Assembly: GCA_900473045.1 (NCBI GenBank)
Contig: UCKS01000021.1
Location: 1 to 63,985, forward strand
Direction: 5' to 3'
DNA from: Hyphomicrobiales bacterium
GTDB taxonomy: Bacteria; Pseudomonadota; Alphaproteobacteria; Rhizobiales; Rhizobiaceae
DNA length: 63,985 bases
Below, one piece after another: positions 16,515 to 24,435 of the stretch (position 1 is the first letter of the stretch; every line of letters begins with the position of its first letter). Below the pieces are notes generated by a model. The model had not been told where the DNA came from. It ran no database searches and worked only from the letters and a program-made list of their open reading frames with translations. Both the position numbers and the translations under genes were made by a program.

Positions 16515-17651
16515 TTAAAGTCCCGCCGGAGCGACGACTGACGTCATCAGATCGTCGTTCCAGTCTCCGGTCACGGTGAAGTGAGCGGCTGCGCCGAGTT
16601 CGAACGCTTCAATGAGGTTGTGGTTTACATAGGCGTAGATGCCGGGTTGCTCGAAGGTGTAGAAGGCTGCGCCCGCTGTGCCGCCCGGAATGAACCACGT
16701 CTCCTGGTCGATGTCAGGGGCGTTATGAAATTTTCCAGTCGCCCAGACAAAATTCCCATGCCCACCGATAAGGTGAGGACGCGTATCGCGGTTGGCCTGC
16801 GAATGAACGATGAGCACGCTCTCACCCACCGCCGCCTTTAGGGCGTTGTCCCCTGTCAGCGCGCCAACAGCGCCATTGAAAACAATGTGACTGGGCGTCA
16901 GAGTGCGCATGACTTTCAGCACATCGTCATAGGCGTCGCCAGCGGTCTCGTACTTCTTGTAAGTTCCGTCAGCGTCCTTCGGAACGTAGAAGTCCTGTTC
17001 GCCAACATAATAGACGCGGTCGTATGTGAGTTCGTTGCCGTGGCCATCCTTCAATCCGTCACGCGGTAGGACCATGATCGCACCATTCATGCCCGAGGTC
17101 ACATGCCACGGCACCATTCCTGGAGGTGCGCAATGATAAACGAATACGCCGGCCTTCGTCGCCTTAAAGCGAAGAACAGTTCTCTCGCCGGGATTGACGA
17201 CAGTTAGAGCACCGCCGCCAAGACCGCCCGTTGCTGCATGGAAGTCGATGTTATGCTGGAGTTCATTGGTGTCCGGATTGATCAGCGTAAGCTCAACGTA
17301 ATCATCTTGATGGACTACCATCATCGGACCCGGAACCGAGCCGTCGAAGGTCATGGCGTTGACCTCGGTACCAGCATCATCCAGAATCATCTTCTGTTCC
17401 TTGATCGTCAGCGTAAACTCGACGACCTTGGGGCCTCCAACCGCCTTTTGGGTGTGCTCGTGCACGAAGGGAGGCTTCACCAGGGTGACCTTGGTACGCG
17501 GAAATTTTGACAAGTCGGCCGGAGCCATCTTTGCTGGCGCGGCGTGGTTATCAGCGCGGGCGGTTACGGCAGTGACAATCGGAGCGACGGCTCCGGCGAA
17601 TGCGGCACCTGCCAAAATCGAGCGTCTTGTCATCTGAAACTGGCTGTTCAT
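16515..17651 (-). CDS. nirK: Copper-containing nitrite reductase NirK
   Basis: 378 residues from the ATG at 17651 (AGGAGAAG five bases upstream). An N-terminal twin-arginine type signal ([18 protein letters not shown]) exports it. Two cupredoxin domains carry the copper ligands: [12 protein letters not shown] (type 1 and type 2 His plus the catalytic Asp), [18 protein letters not shown] (His, Cys, His, Met), and [11 protein letters not shown] with [15 protein letters not shown] in domain 2. It reduces nitrite to nitric oxide in the periplasm, taking electrons from pseudoazurin or cytochrome c. A TTG-N8-CAA box lies 77-90 bp upstream, shared with nnrS. Confidence 0.97.
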   Translation of the reverse strand: MNSQFQMTRRSILAGAAFAGAVAPIVTAVTARADNHAAPAKMAPADLSKFPRTKVTLVKPPFVHEHTQKAVGGPKVVEFTLTIKEQKMILDDAGTEVNAMTFDGSVPGPMMVVHQDDYVELTLINPDTNELQHNIDFHAATGGLGGGALTVVNPGERTVLRFKATKAGVFVYHCAPPGMVPWHVTSGMNGAIMVLPRDGLKDGHGNELTYDRVYYVGEQDFYVPKDADGTYKKYETAGDAYDDVLKVMRTLTPSHIVFNGAVGALTGDNALKAAVGESVLIVHSQANRDTRPHLIGGHGNFVWATGKFHNAPDIDQETWFIPGGTAGAAFYTFEQPGIYAYVNHNLIEAFELGAAAHFTVTGDWNDDLMTSVVAPAGL

Positions 17652-17727
17652 CAATCTTCTCCTAATAAGAGAGCGGAGATGTTTCGCTCTGTCCCAATCC
17701 TTGTACGTTCAGTCCCGCAGTTGATCT

Positions 17728-17741
17728 TTGATGTGGCACAA
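17728..17741. promoter_or_regulatory. NnrR-type box between nirK and nnrS
   Basis: TTGATGTGGCACAA inside the wider palindrome TTTG-N8-CAAA. It lies 77 bp from the nirK ATG and 98 bp from the nnrS ATG. NnrR control of nirK is established in rhizobia. Confidence 0.75.
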
Positions 17742-17838
17742 AGGAAATACTTTTAAACACACTCAGCTTGTCTTCGCGCAAAGAGAAGATAGTCAGCAGA
17801 CGATATGTCTTCATGCAGATACAAATGAGGATCGCCGT

Positions 17839-19050
17839 ATGTCTATCACCGAAACCGACCCGCCGAGGACGCACGGGATTCCACGGGGCCTATCTCGGAC
17901 GGGGCCGGTGCTGTTCTCATACGGTTTTCGACCGTTCTTTCTTGGAGGAGCCGCATGGGCTATCATCGCGATGGCCCTATGGATCGCGACAGTTTCGGGA
18001 ATCATCGACATAGGGGGGTTGTATGGATCTCATTCGTGGCACGCCCATGAAATGATATTTGGCTTCTCCTCCGCCATCCTTGCAGGTTTCCTGCTTACCG
18101 CTGTTCCTAACTGGACAGGCCGCCTCCCCGTTTCCGGCTGGCCGCTAGCAATTTTGTTCCACCTATGGCTCTGCGGGCGCGTCGCACTTCTTGTGACCGA
18201 CCTCATACATCCGTGGTTTGCGGTATTCGTTGACAGCCTTTTCATGCCGACACTCCTGTTCATCTGCGCGCGCGAAGTTATCGCTGGAAAGAAGTGGAGA
18301 GACCTCAAGGTCGTCGGCGGGTTGGTGGCACTATCGCTGGCAAACTTCTATTTCCACTACGAGGTCATGGTGGAAGGTCACGCCGATTTGGGAGCCCGTC
18401 TGGCGATATCGGCTTACGTGGTTCTTGTGACTGTGATCGGTGGCAGGATGATCCCAAGCTTCACGCACAACTGGCTGAACAAGCGAGGCCGCACGGATTT
18501 CCCCGTGACATATAACAGCTTCGACGCCGCCGCGATTCTTGTCGGTATCGTTGCGCTTGCCCAGTGGGTTTTCACACCCGCTGAAATTTGGACCGCGTTG
18601 TGGGCCTTCATGGCGGCCGGGATGCAAATGGCGCGCCTTGTGCGGTGGAAAGGCTGGACGACCAAGTCAGAAACCCTCGTCGCAGTGCTGCACGTGGGGT
18701 ATCTGTTCGTGCCGATCGGTTTCGCTGGCATTGGTCTCTCCGCGCTCGGTTTGTTCGATCAGGTCGCAACACTGCATGTGATCAACGTCGGCACTGTGGC
18801 GGGGATGATGCTGGCGGTGATGACGCGGGCGACGCGCGGTCATACGGGCCGCGCGTTGGCATCGAGCTGGATGACGAACCTATCCTACCTATTCATCTTT
18901 TCATGCGCAGTCGTTCGCCCCCTGACAGGCGTCTTCCAAAGCGGCACAATGACGATTTATGCAGTTTCGGCGATCTGCTGGATTGGCGCATTTGCCCTAT
19001 ATCTGGTTGAGTATGGGCCGATGCTCGTAAGCGCTCGTCGGAAGGCGTAG
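17839..19050 (+). CDS. nnrS: NnrS, heme-copper membrane protein of nitric oxide metabolism
   Basis: 403 residues with about 12 membrane helices. The ATG at 17839 has GAGG upstream and is preferred to an in-frame start at 17728. LFSYGFRPFFLGGAAW is the NnrS signature, followed by HSWHAHEMIFGFSSAILAGFLLTAVPNWTG with conserved His residues, and MLAVMTRATRGHTGR near the C-terminal third. NnrS proteins bind heme and copper and protect against nitric oxide damage to the iron pool. Divergent from nirK over a shared regulatory box. Confidence 0.93.
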   Translation: MSITETDPPRTHGIPRGLSRTGPVLFSYGFRPFFLGGAAWAIIAMALWIATVSGIIDIGGLYGSHSWHAHEMIFGFSSAILAGFLLTAVPNWTGRLPVSGWPLAILFHLWLCGRVALLVTDLIHPWFAVFVDSLFMPTLLFICAREVIAGKKWRDLKVVGGLVALSLANFYFHYEVMVEGHADLGARLAISAYVVLVTVIGGRMIPSFTHNWLNKRGRTDFPVTYNSFDAAAILVGIVALAQWVFTPAEIWTALWAFMAAGMQMARLVRWKGWTTKSETLVAVLHVGYLFVPIGFAGIGLSALGLFDQVATLHVINVGTVAGMMLAVMTRATRGHTGRALASSWMTNLSYLFIFSCAVVRPLTGVFQSGTMTIYAVSAICWIGAFALYLVEYGPMLVSARRKA

Positions 19051-19137
19051 AGGATCGACACTTGCGCCGCGCCAGTTGGAAGCCCGCGAGTATCGATTGG
19101 CCTGTTCCAAGACCGACGATCATGTGCCGCTCCACTT

Positions 19138-19151
19138 TTGCGATAGATCAA
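19138..19151. promoter_or_regulatory. FNR/FixK-type box upstream of the CBS-BON gene
   Basis: TTGCGATAGATCAA, right arm ATCAA. It ends 60 bp before the ATG at 19212, the usual spacing for activation by FixK/FNR. Confidence 0.65.
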
Positions 19152-19211
19152 GTCGATGCACGGCGCGATCCGATAGGATCATAGTTACTATAGGCGCGAA
19201 GGAGACCCACT

Positions 19212-19862
19212 ATGTTTGCCGAAGATTTGATGACTGTCGACATGGCATGTGTGAATGTTGGAGCAAGCCTTGAGCGTGCGATACGACTTATGCTGGATCG
19301 AAATGTTAGCGGTCTACCTGTGCTCGACGACGCAGGAGTTATCTGTGGGATCATAACTGAGGGCGACTTGCTAACCCGCCATGACTTCCGCCCGGGTCGA
19401 AAAACGGACGTATCACAAACGGATGCTGCGTTCTTCGAAACCTATGTCAAACAACATGGGCAAGCGGTCCAGGATTGCATGACAGTAAACGTGGTCACCG
19501 CCGCTCCGGAAACGACGCTGGCGGAAATCGCATCGTTGATGCGACGTCACAACATCAAGCGAATTCCTATCCTTGCGAACGGCAAGCTGGCAGGCATCGT
19601 CAGCCGTCGAGACATCATGAAAGCCGTATCCGTCAGACCAGACACCATCGCGCCTGGTGACGAAGCGCTGCGTTTGGCGGTTGTGACCCGGCTCCAAGTC
19701 GAGTTGGGTTTTGGCAGCGACAGGGTGGATGTCGACGTCCAAAATGCGATGGTGATGGTGACGGGGGAATTCGAAACCGAGATGGCTTGCGAGGCAGTCC
19801 GGATTGTGACTGAGAATATTGCGGGAGCGAGGGGCGTGGTCGCTCGAAGGCCCGTCGCTTGA
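19212..19862 (+). CDS. CBS-domain pair plus BON-domain protein
   Basis: 216 residues. Two CBS motifs: MTVDMACVNVGASLERAIRLMLDRNVSGLPVLDDAGVICGIITEGDLL (about 7-55) and MTVNVVTAAPETTLAEIASLMRRHNIKRIPILANGKLAGIVSRRDIM (about 88-135). A C-terminal BON-like segment follows (DRVDVDVQNAMVMVTGEFETEMACEAVRIVTENIAGARGV). CBS pairs bind adenine nucleotides or related ligands; BON domains often contact membranes or phospholipid. Proteins of this build recur near oxygen-limited or universal-stress genes. An FNR/FixK-type box upstream suggests micro-oxic or nitric oxide control. The partner is unknown. Confidence 0.85.
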   Translation: MFAEDLMTVDMACVNVGASLERAIRLMLDRNVSGLPVLDDAGVICGIITEGDLLTRHDFRPGRKTDVSQTDAAFFETYVKQHGQAVQDCMTVNVVTAAPETTLAEIASLMRRHNIKRIPILANGKLAGIVSRRDIMKAVSVRPDTIAPGDEALRLAVVTRLQVELGFGSDRVDVDVQNAMVMVTGEFETEMACEAVRIVTENIAGARGVVARRPVA

Positions 19863-19936
19863 CGACGGTGACTTCTTGCCACGGCAAACAGCAATTACGA
19901 AAAGTATGGCATCCATTATTTTTGATGTGATCAAAG

Positions 19937-20098
19937 GTGAACGAGGCGAAAGATTATCATAAGGCGTTCATCCTCTACGGTGTCATGTGCGTTTGGTCGA
20001 TGAAGAAGATGGTCAAGCCGTCATTGTCGGATCTCCTCGACCCGGCTGACGGTCTGGCGTTCCCCGACATCGAGCGTGTCGTTCAACCTGACGATTGA
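19937..20098 (+). CDS. Possible 53-aa protein with GTG start
   Basis: Frame VNEAKDYHKAFILYGVMCVWSMKKMVKPSLSDLLDPADGLAFPDIERVVQPDD, with a compositionally sensible short helix and acidic tail. There is no clear ribosome binding site. The rest of 19863-20216 shows nothing else. Confidence 0.25.
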   Translation: MNEAKDYHKAFILYGVMCVWSMKKMVKPSLSDLLDPADGLAFPDIERVVQPDD

Positions 20099-20216
20099 AA
20101 GTAGATACCTCCAAAACGGTCACGGACAGACCGTCGGACCCACTGGCCCAGTTCATCCGAGATTGACAGTAGTATGTTCGCCGCCAAGCGCGAAGTGGGC
20201 TCCTATTCACGGACTA

Positions 20217-20507
20217 TCATTCGACCATCAGGTCCGGCGACCACCCTGGCTCGTACACCAGACGCACTTCGACGATCTGCGAAATGCCTGTGTCGAGCGC
20301 GCACTCCCGGACAGCATCGACAAGATACCCTGCCGCTGGACAGCCTTTAGTCGTGGTCGTCATGTCGATCAAAATCGCACCGCCTTCCTGCCTTGCGATT
20401 TTGTAGATGAGCCCGATATCGACCACGCTGCGTCCGATCTCGGGATCGATGACAATGCGAAGAGCATTCCTTATCGTGTCTTCGAAATCTGCGGTAACCG
20501 TTGTCAT
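20217..20507 (-). CDS. DUF59/PaaD-like iron-sulfur assembly-type protein
   Basis: 96 residues of the MIP18/DUF59 family: ALRIVIDPEIGRSVVDIGLIYKIARQEGGAILIDMTTTTKGCPAAGYLVDAVREC. The Asp-Pro-Glu motif and the TTKGCP cysteine are typical of proteins that help assemble or deliver Fe-S clusters (PaaD, SufT-like). It overlaps the preceding DUF2249 gene by four bases and ends the four-gene operon running from 22671. An Fe-S repair role under nitric oxide stress is plausible but inferred. Confidence 0.8.
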   Translation of the reverse strand: MTTVTADFEDTIRNALRIVIDPEIGRSVVDIGLIYKIARQEGGAILIDMTTTTKGCPAAGYLVDAVRECALDTGISQIVEVRLVYEPGWSPDLMVE

Positions 20508-21010
20508 TGGGCGCCCCCTGCCCGGATCATCAGCCGAAAGGTTGCGCCCTCCTCATCGAAATTGCCGGCCCACTGGTGACCGCGTTTCGTGAGTTCCGGA
20601 TAAAGGAATAGCGGCTCACGTGCGAGTAGTGCGAATAAGACCTGGCCCTCTGACATTTTCTCAACCTCGGAAAGAATCCTCACCATTGGCTCAGGCGGCG
20701 GCAAATCCGATAGGTCGAGTTCCAGCGTCGGATCCGCCCACACCTCAGGTGAAATCGCTCCGTCAGAGATCACAACCACCTCCTGCTTTGGTGTGAACCT
20801 CACTTCAAAGTCACCGCCCTCGATTACCAAAACCTCATGATCGAACCCCTGCCCTGCCATGACCGCAAACAACGGTTGCGGGCGGAAGGTTGCGAATAGC
20901 TTTAAGCCTTGACCTGGAGCAAGGCCACGCACTGCTGACATGATGGCTTGGAAAGGTTCGCCACCGTCTCGCAAGATTGGCCGGACATCGAGTTCTGCGA
21001 ATTGTGTCAT
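20504..21010 (-). CDS. DUF2249-domain protein (two-part)
   Basis: 168 residues from the ATG at 21010 (ATGA overlap with the membrane-protein gene). ELDVRPILRDGGEPFQAIMSAVRGLAPGQGLKLFATFRPQPLFAVMAGQGFDHEV is the DUF2249 signature (SirA-like fold). A second, weaker module (MVRILSEVEKMSEGQVLFALLAREPLFLYPELTKRGHQWAGNFDEEGATFRLMIRAG) repeats the same plan, so this is a tandem. Function unknown; the family often sits with hemerythrin, NnrS or nitric oxide genes. Confidence 0.8.
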   Translation of the reverse strand: MTQFAELDVRPILRDGGEPFQAIMSAVRGLAPGQGLKLFATFRPQPLFAVMAGQGFDHEVLVIEGGDFEVRFTPKQEVVVISDGAISPEVWADPTLELDLSDLPPPEPMVRILSEVEKMSEGQVLFALLAREPLFLYPELTKRGHQWAGNFDEEGATFRLMIRAGGAQ

Positions 21011-22371
21011 TGGGAGCTTCCTCGTTGAATTGTTGAAATGATGAGATGGGGCCTGACCGCTCCGGCGGGCAGTCGTATCGCCGGGTTGGCGCATGCAAGG
21101 CGACGCGCCTGGACATATTCGTAGACCAGACCAATAATCGCCAGCGTTTGATACGCGCTGGCCACCCTGAACATGTTTGCAAGACTTAGGGCTAGGCAAA
21201 CTGCGCCCGCTGCCACGGAGAAAAAATAGATCCAAAACCACGTGCTTGCTCTAGCTTCGTTTACGAGGTCTTGAACGCGAGGAACAGGCCGCTTCCCCAT
21301 GACGGGGCCGTAACATTCCAGCCAAGTCAAAAAAGGGACGATTTTATAGAGCTGGCCTAGCCCCAGTCCCGAGAGCCAGCCAAAAACCATGAGGTGAAAG
21401 GCCGAAGCGACCAAAGGTTGAGGTTCTTCGAGGAAGAATGTGACTGTGGTAGTCAAAACGCCTGCGAGGAGAAACACCAGTGCAATGCCGCTTGCGCTGG
21501 TGTTGAGTTCCAAAACTTTCCGTCGTCGCGCGCGATAGATCGTGAAGACGTCTCGGAGGTAAACCGCCACGACGGTCAACGTCAAAGCAATAGCGACCAC
21601 AAGCGTGTAGCTGAATGCCGGGGATGCCATAATGTCGAGTAATAAGGAGATGACCAAGAAAACAACTGCCGCCATACCGAGCCACAAAGCAGGGCGACCA
21701 GCAGCAGGGCCACCTTCGGGAGCCAGCATGAACATTGTGAATAGGCGGTAGCTAACACCGATCGCGGTCAGCGTCATCCAGCCGAACAAGCCAAATCCCG
21801 CATGAAAGGGTATTCCGATCTCCAAGAGCGTTGCGAAGGTCGGAGCATCCACGAGACCCGATAAAGTTGTGGCGAATGCCGACCCCATCACGACAGTTAA
21901 TGCGAGCGATCCGAGGCCTAGAATAACAAGTCTACTGGGAACGCTCAAAGGGCGCGCCGAAGCAAGCGTGGCCAAAAATGACACGGTCAGTGCCCCGAAG
22001 CCTATCACTAGCAACAAGGCCCCGCACGGCAGAACCCCTGGAGCAGCGGTCACGCGGCCTCCCATTGCAAGGAAGCCTGAGATCAAGCAGGCTAACCCTA
22101 CCAGGATTGTTGCCAACGCAGGGGCGGCGACCCATGCCGCCCGCAATGGTTTTGCCACAAGAACAGGCACAAACTGCAGCAGCGCGCCGCAGAACAGCAA
22201 CGCAAGCCAGCCAATCACGAGCAGGTGTACGACAATTAGAGTATCCGGATCACCCAGCGCTCCGATAGGATTTCCAAATCCGGCCGTCAAAAGTATAGTC
22301 CCTATCAGGAGCGATGCCAGCGCCGCGGCGAAATAAGACATCGTCCAACGTGAAATCGCCCCTCCGATCAT
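21007..22371 (-). CDS. Polytopic membrane protein, NnrS-/heme-copper-like, of unknown function
   Basis: 454 residues with about 12 membrane helices. Histidines recur in helices (TLIVVHLLVIGWLALLFCGALLQFVPVLVAKPL; IPFHAGFGLFGWMTLTAIGVSYRLFTMFMLAPEG; ASAFHLMVFGWLSGLGLGQLYKIVPFLTWLE), a pattern suggesting heme ligation as in NnrS or oxidase subunit I. It is distinct from the nnrS gene at 17.8 kb. It lies between two DUF2249 genes in one operon. A decayed relative exists at 44.7-45.2 kb. Confidence 0.75.
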   Translation of the reverse strand: MIGGAISRWTMSYFAAALASLLIGTILLTAGFGNPIGALGDPDTLIVVHLLVIGWLALLFCGALLQFVPVLVAKPLRAAWVAAPALATILVGLACLISGFLAMGGRVTAAPGVLPCGALLLVIGFGALTVSFLATLASARPLSVPSRLVILGLGSLALTVVMGSAFATTLSGLVDAPTFATLLEIGIPFHAGFGLFGWMTLTAIGVSYRLFTMFMLAPEGGPAAGRPALWLGMAAVVFLVISLLLDIMASPAFSYTLVVAIALTLTVVAVYLRDVFTIYRARRRKVLELNTSASGIALVFLLAGVLTTTVTFFLEEPQPLVASAFHLMVFGWLSGLGLGQLYKIVPFLTWLECYGPVMGKRPVPRVQDLVNEARASTWFWIYFFSVAAGAVCLALSLANMFRVASAYQTLAIIGLVYEYVQARRLACANPAIRLPAGAVRPHLIISTIQRGSSQ

Positions 22372-22398
22372 GGCATTACTCCTGTTTGGGAAATTGGC

Positions 22399-22671
22399 TC
22401 AGTTGCCGCAACAGCCGCCGCAACAGGAGCTGTCTAGCCGCTTGATTTCAACGCGCCATACTTCCGGACCAGATTCGAGATAGGCCCAGTCGAACTCGTC
22501 AGGATATCGGGACTGAATCTGCATGTGGAGCGGTCTCGGGTCGTGATCACTCGTCACATGCATGGCGCTTCCAGACTCAAGTGTCTGCAAGACGCCGAAG
22601 ATCGCATTGTGCCGATACTGCGGAGAAATGGTTCGGACGTCGATGAGAGGCGGGGTTTGCAATTCGGTCAT
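22399..22671 (-). CDS. DUF2249-domain protein with Cys-rich tail
   Basis: 90 residues from the ATG at 22671; upstream in-frame residues to 22773 would cross the regulatory box. PLIDVRTISPQYRHNAIFGVLQTLESGSAMHVTSDHDPRPLHMQIQSRYPDEFDWAYLESGPEVWRVEIKRL is a single DUF2249 module. The C-terminus SSCCGGCCGN has four cysteines in two pairs, suggesting metal or cluster binding. First gene of the leftward operon, divergent from hemN across a TTG-N8-CAA box. Confidence 0.85.
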   Translation of the reverse strand: MTELQTPPLIDVRTISPQYRHNAIFGVLQTLESGSAMHVTSDHDPRPLHMQIQSRYPDEFDWAYLESGPEVWRVEIKRLDSSCCGGCCGN

Positions 22672-22755
22672 GTCGCTTTTCCGTGTTCGAGGTTGGTCGG
22701 GGCAACTGATCACCGCCCCTGGAAAGCAACATATGCCGCCGCCCCATAGCCAACT

Positions 22756-22769
22756 TTGTTCCTTAGCAA
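22756..22769. promoter_or_regulatory. NnrR/FNR-type box between the DUF2249 operon and hemN
   Basis: TTGTTCCTTAGCAA within TTTG-N8-CAAA. It is 85 bp from the DUF2249 ATG and 93 bp from the hemN ATG. Confidence 0.7.
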
Positions 22770-22861
22770 ACATTCTCTCACGTTTTTGAAGGCGATCACT
22801 TGCGATGGATCAAAGACGCCGTTTCGTCATGCGCCTATGCGTTGAGGGAGGAGATATCGAC

Positions 22862-24229
22862 ATGATGGAGCATCCGATGACCAAGACACTGATCGAGAAG
22901 TACGGCGAAACCCGTCTGCCGCGCTACACGAGCTACCCGACGGCCCCTGTCTTCTCTCCGAAAGTCGGCCCAACCGAATGCGCGGAATGGATCAATGCGG
23001 TGCCGTCGGAAGAGAGTACCTCTCTCTACCTCCACATCCCTTTTTGTCGATCGATGTGCTGGTATTGCGGCTGTCACACCACGATCAGTGAGCGCGACCA
23101 ACCGATCCTCGACTATCTTGATGTGCTACAAAGAGAGATCGCCTCTGTGGGCGAAGCACGACAGGACAAGCTCAACGTCGGCGAAATCCATTTTGGCGGC
23201 GGCACGCCAACCATCGTGAAGCCCGAAGAATTCATCGCACTGATGGGTGTCCTTAGTTCGAACTTCGCCATCGGTCCCGCCGCCCGTATTGCAGTGGAGA
23301 TCGATCCGAGAACCCTCACCGTTGAAATGGCAGAGGCTTTGGGTCAAACGGGCGTCACCCGAGCCAGCCTCGGCGTTCAGAGCTTCGATCCGGTCGTCCA
23401 GAAAGCTATAAACCGAATACAATCCGAGGAAACTACCGCCGCGACCGTTGGAAGCCTGAGGGCTAATGGCATAAACGCGATCAATTTTGATCTCATCTAC
23501 GGATTGCCCTTCCAAGATGTCAGATCATGCATCGACACGGTGGAGCGGGCTATCAAGATGCGACCCGACCGCTTCGCCGTGTTCGGCTATGCGCACGTCC
23601 CCGGCTTCAAGAAACACCAAAGGCTGATCGATGAGAATGCTCTGGCGGGTGCGTACGAACGAAACCAACAGGCTGAGGCTATTTCGGAGACACTGGTGAG
23701 CGCTGGGTATAAACAGATCGGCCTCGACCATTTCGCGCTCCCGGAAGATGATCTGGCGACTGCGTCAATTAACGGCCGCCTGCACAGAAACTTTCAGGGA
23801 TATACGACAGACGAATGCCGAGCCTTGATCGGCTTTGGCGCATCCTCAATCGGCCGTTTCGCTCAAGGTTATGTCCAGAACGAAGTGCCACTCGGTCTCT
23901 ACGCCCGGCGCATCGCAGATGGCGGACTGGCGACAGCGAAGGGATACGCACTAACGTCCGAAGATCGACTGCGCGCTGACGTGATCGAGCGATTAATGTG
24001 CGATTTCGGTGCGGACCTCGAACAGATCGCGGCATCCCATGGTTTTGATCCAACTCTCCTGTGGGACGGAAATACAAGGTTGGCGGAACTAATAGACGAC
24101 GGCGTTGCCACGCTGGAGGCCGGAAAGTTACTCGTGAGCGAGCGTAGCCGCTTCATGATCCGTGCCGTCGCGTCGGCTTTCGATGCCTATTTCGAAAACG
24201 CGGGCCGAGGCTTTAGCAAGGCCGCTTAG
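22862..24229 (+). CDS. hemN: HemN, oxygen-independent coproporphyrinogen III dehydrogenase
   Basis: 455 residues from the ATG at 22862, chosen for GGGAGGAG upstream; in-frame starts at 22805 and 22877 are less likely. Radical-SAM motif CRSMCWYCGCHT (about 60-71) and the HemN-specific segments GGGTPT, EIDPRT, SLGVQSFDPVVQKAINRIQ and FDLIYGLPFQ. Decarboxylates coproporphyrinogen III without O2, supplying heme for Nor, Nap and cytochromes c under anoxia. Shares a divergent promoter with the DUF2249 operon and faces norD across a bidirectional terminator. Confidence 0.95.
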   Translation: MMEHPMTKTLIEKYGETRLPRYTSYPTAPVFSPKVGPTECAEWINAVPSEESTSLYLHIPFCRSMCWYCGCHTTISERDQPILDYLDVLQREIASVGEARQDKLNVGEIHFGGGTPTIVKPEEFIALMGVLSSNFAIGPAARIAVEIDPRTLTVEMAEALGQTGVTRASLGVQSFDPVVQKAINRIQSEETTAATVGSLRANGINAINFDLIYGLPFQDVRSCIDTVERAIKMRPDRFAVFGYAHVPGFKKHQRLIDENALAGAYERNQQAEAISETLVSAGYKQIGLDHFALPEDDLATASINGRLHRNFQGYTTDECRALIGFGASSIGRFAQGYVQNEVPLGLYARRIADGGLATAKGYALTSEDRLRADVIERLMCDFGADLEQIAASHGFDPTLLWDGNTRLAELIDDGVATLEAGKLLVSERSRFMIRAVASAFDAYFENAGRGFSKAA

Positions 24230-24381
24230 GGGTCCAATCTACAGGGAGCACAGACGAACGGCGGCCGGGACCAATATTGATGGTGCGCTCGCCGCCGACT
24301 TTACTGCGCGACAAAGGCTGCTGACACCGTCAAGCATCTCACCCCACAATCCCTGCCATCAATAGATCCGAACGGGATGGC

Positions 24382-24415
24382 AAAAACCCGGCAAGCCGCC
24401 GCTTGCCGGGTTTTT
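24382..24415. terminator. Bidirectional intrinsic terminator between hemN and norD
   Basis: Near-perfect inverted repeat: A5 then CCCGGCAAGC, a four-base CGCC loop, then GCTTGCCGGG and T5. The A-run and T-run on both sides let it work for hemN (+) and norD (-). A smaller hairpin follows at about 24422-24441, beside the norD stop. Confidence 0.9.
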
Positions 24416-24435
24416 GTCGCGGGCTAGGCTTTTAT

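Noticed and set aside
19922..19934. TTGATGTGATCAA as a further FNR-type site
   Set aside because: The spacer between TTG and CAA is seven bases, not eight, so half-sites would be out of phase for a dimer.
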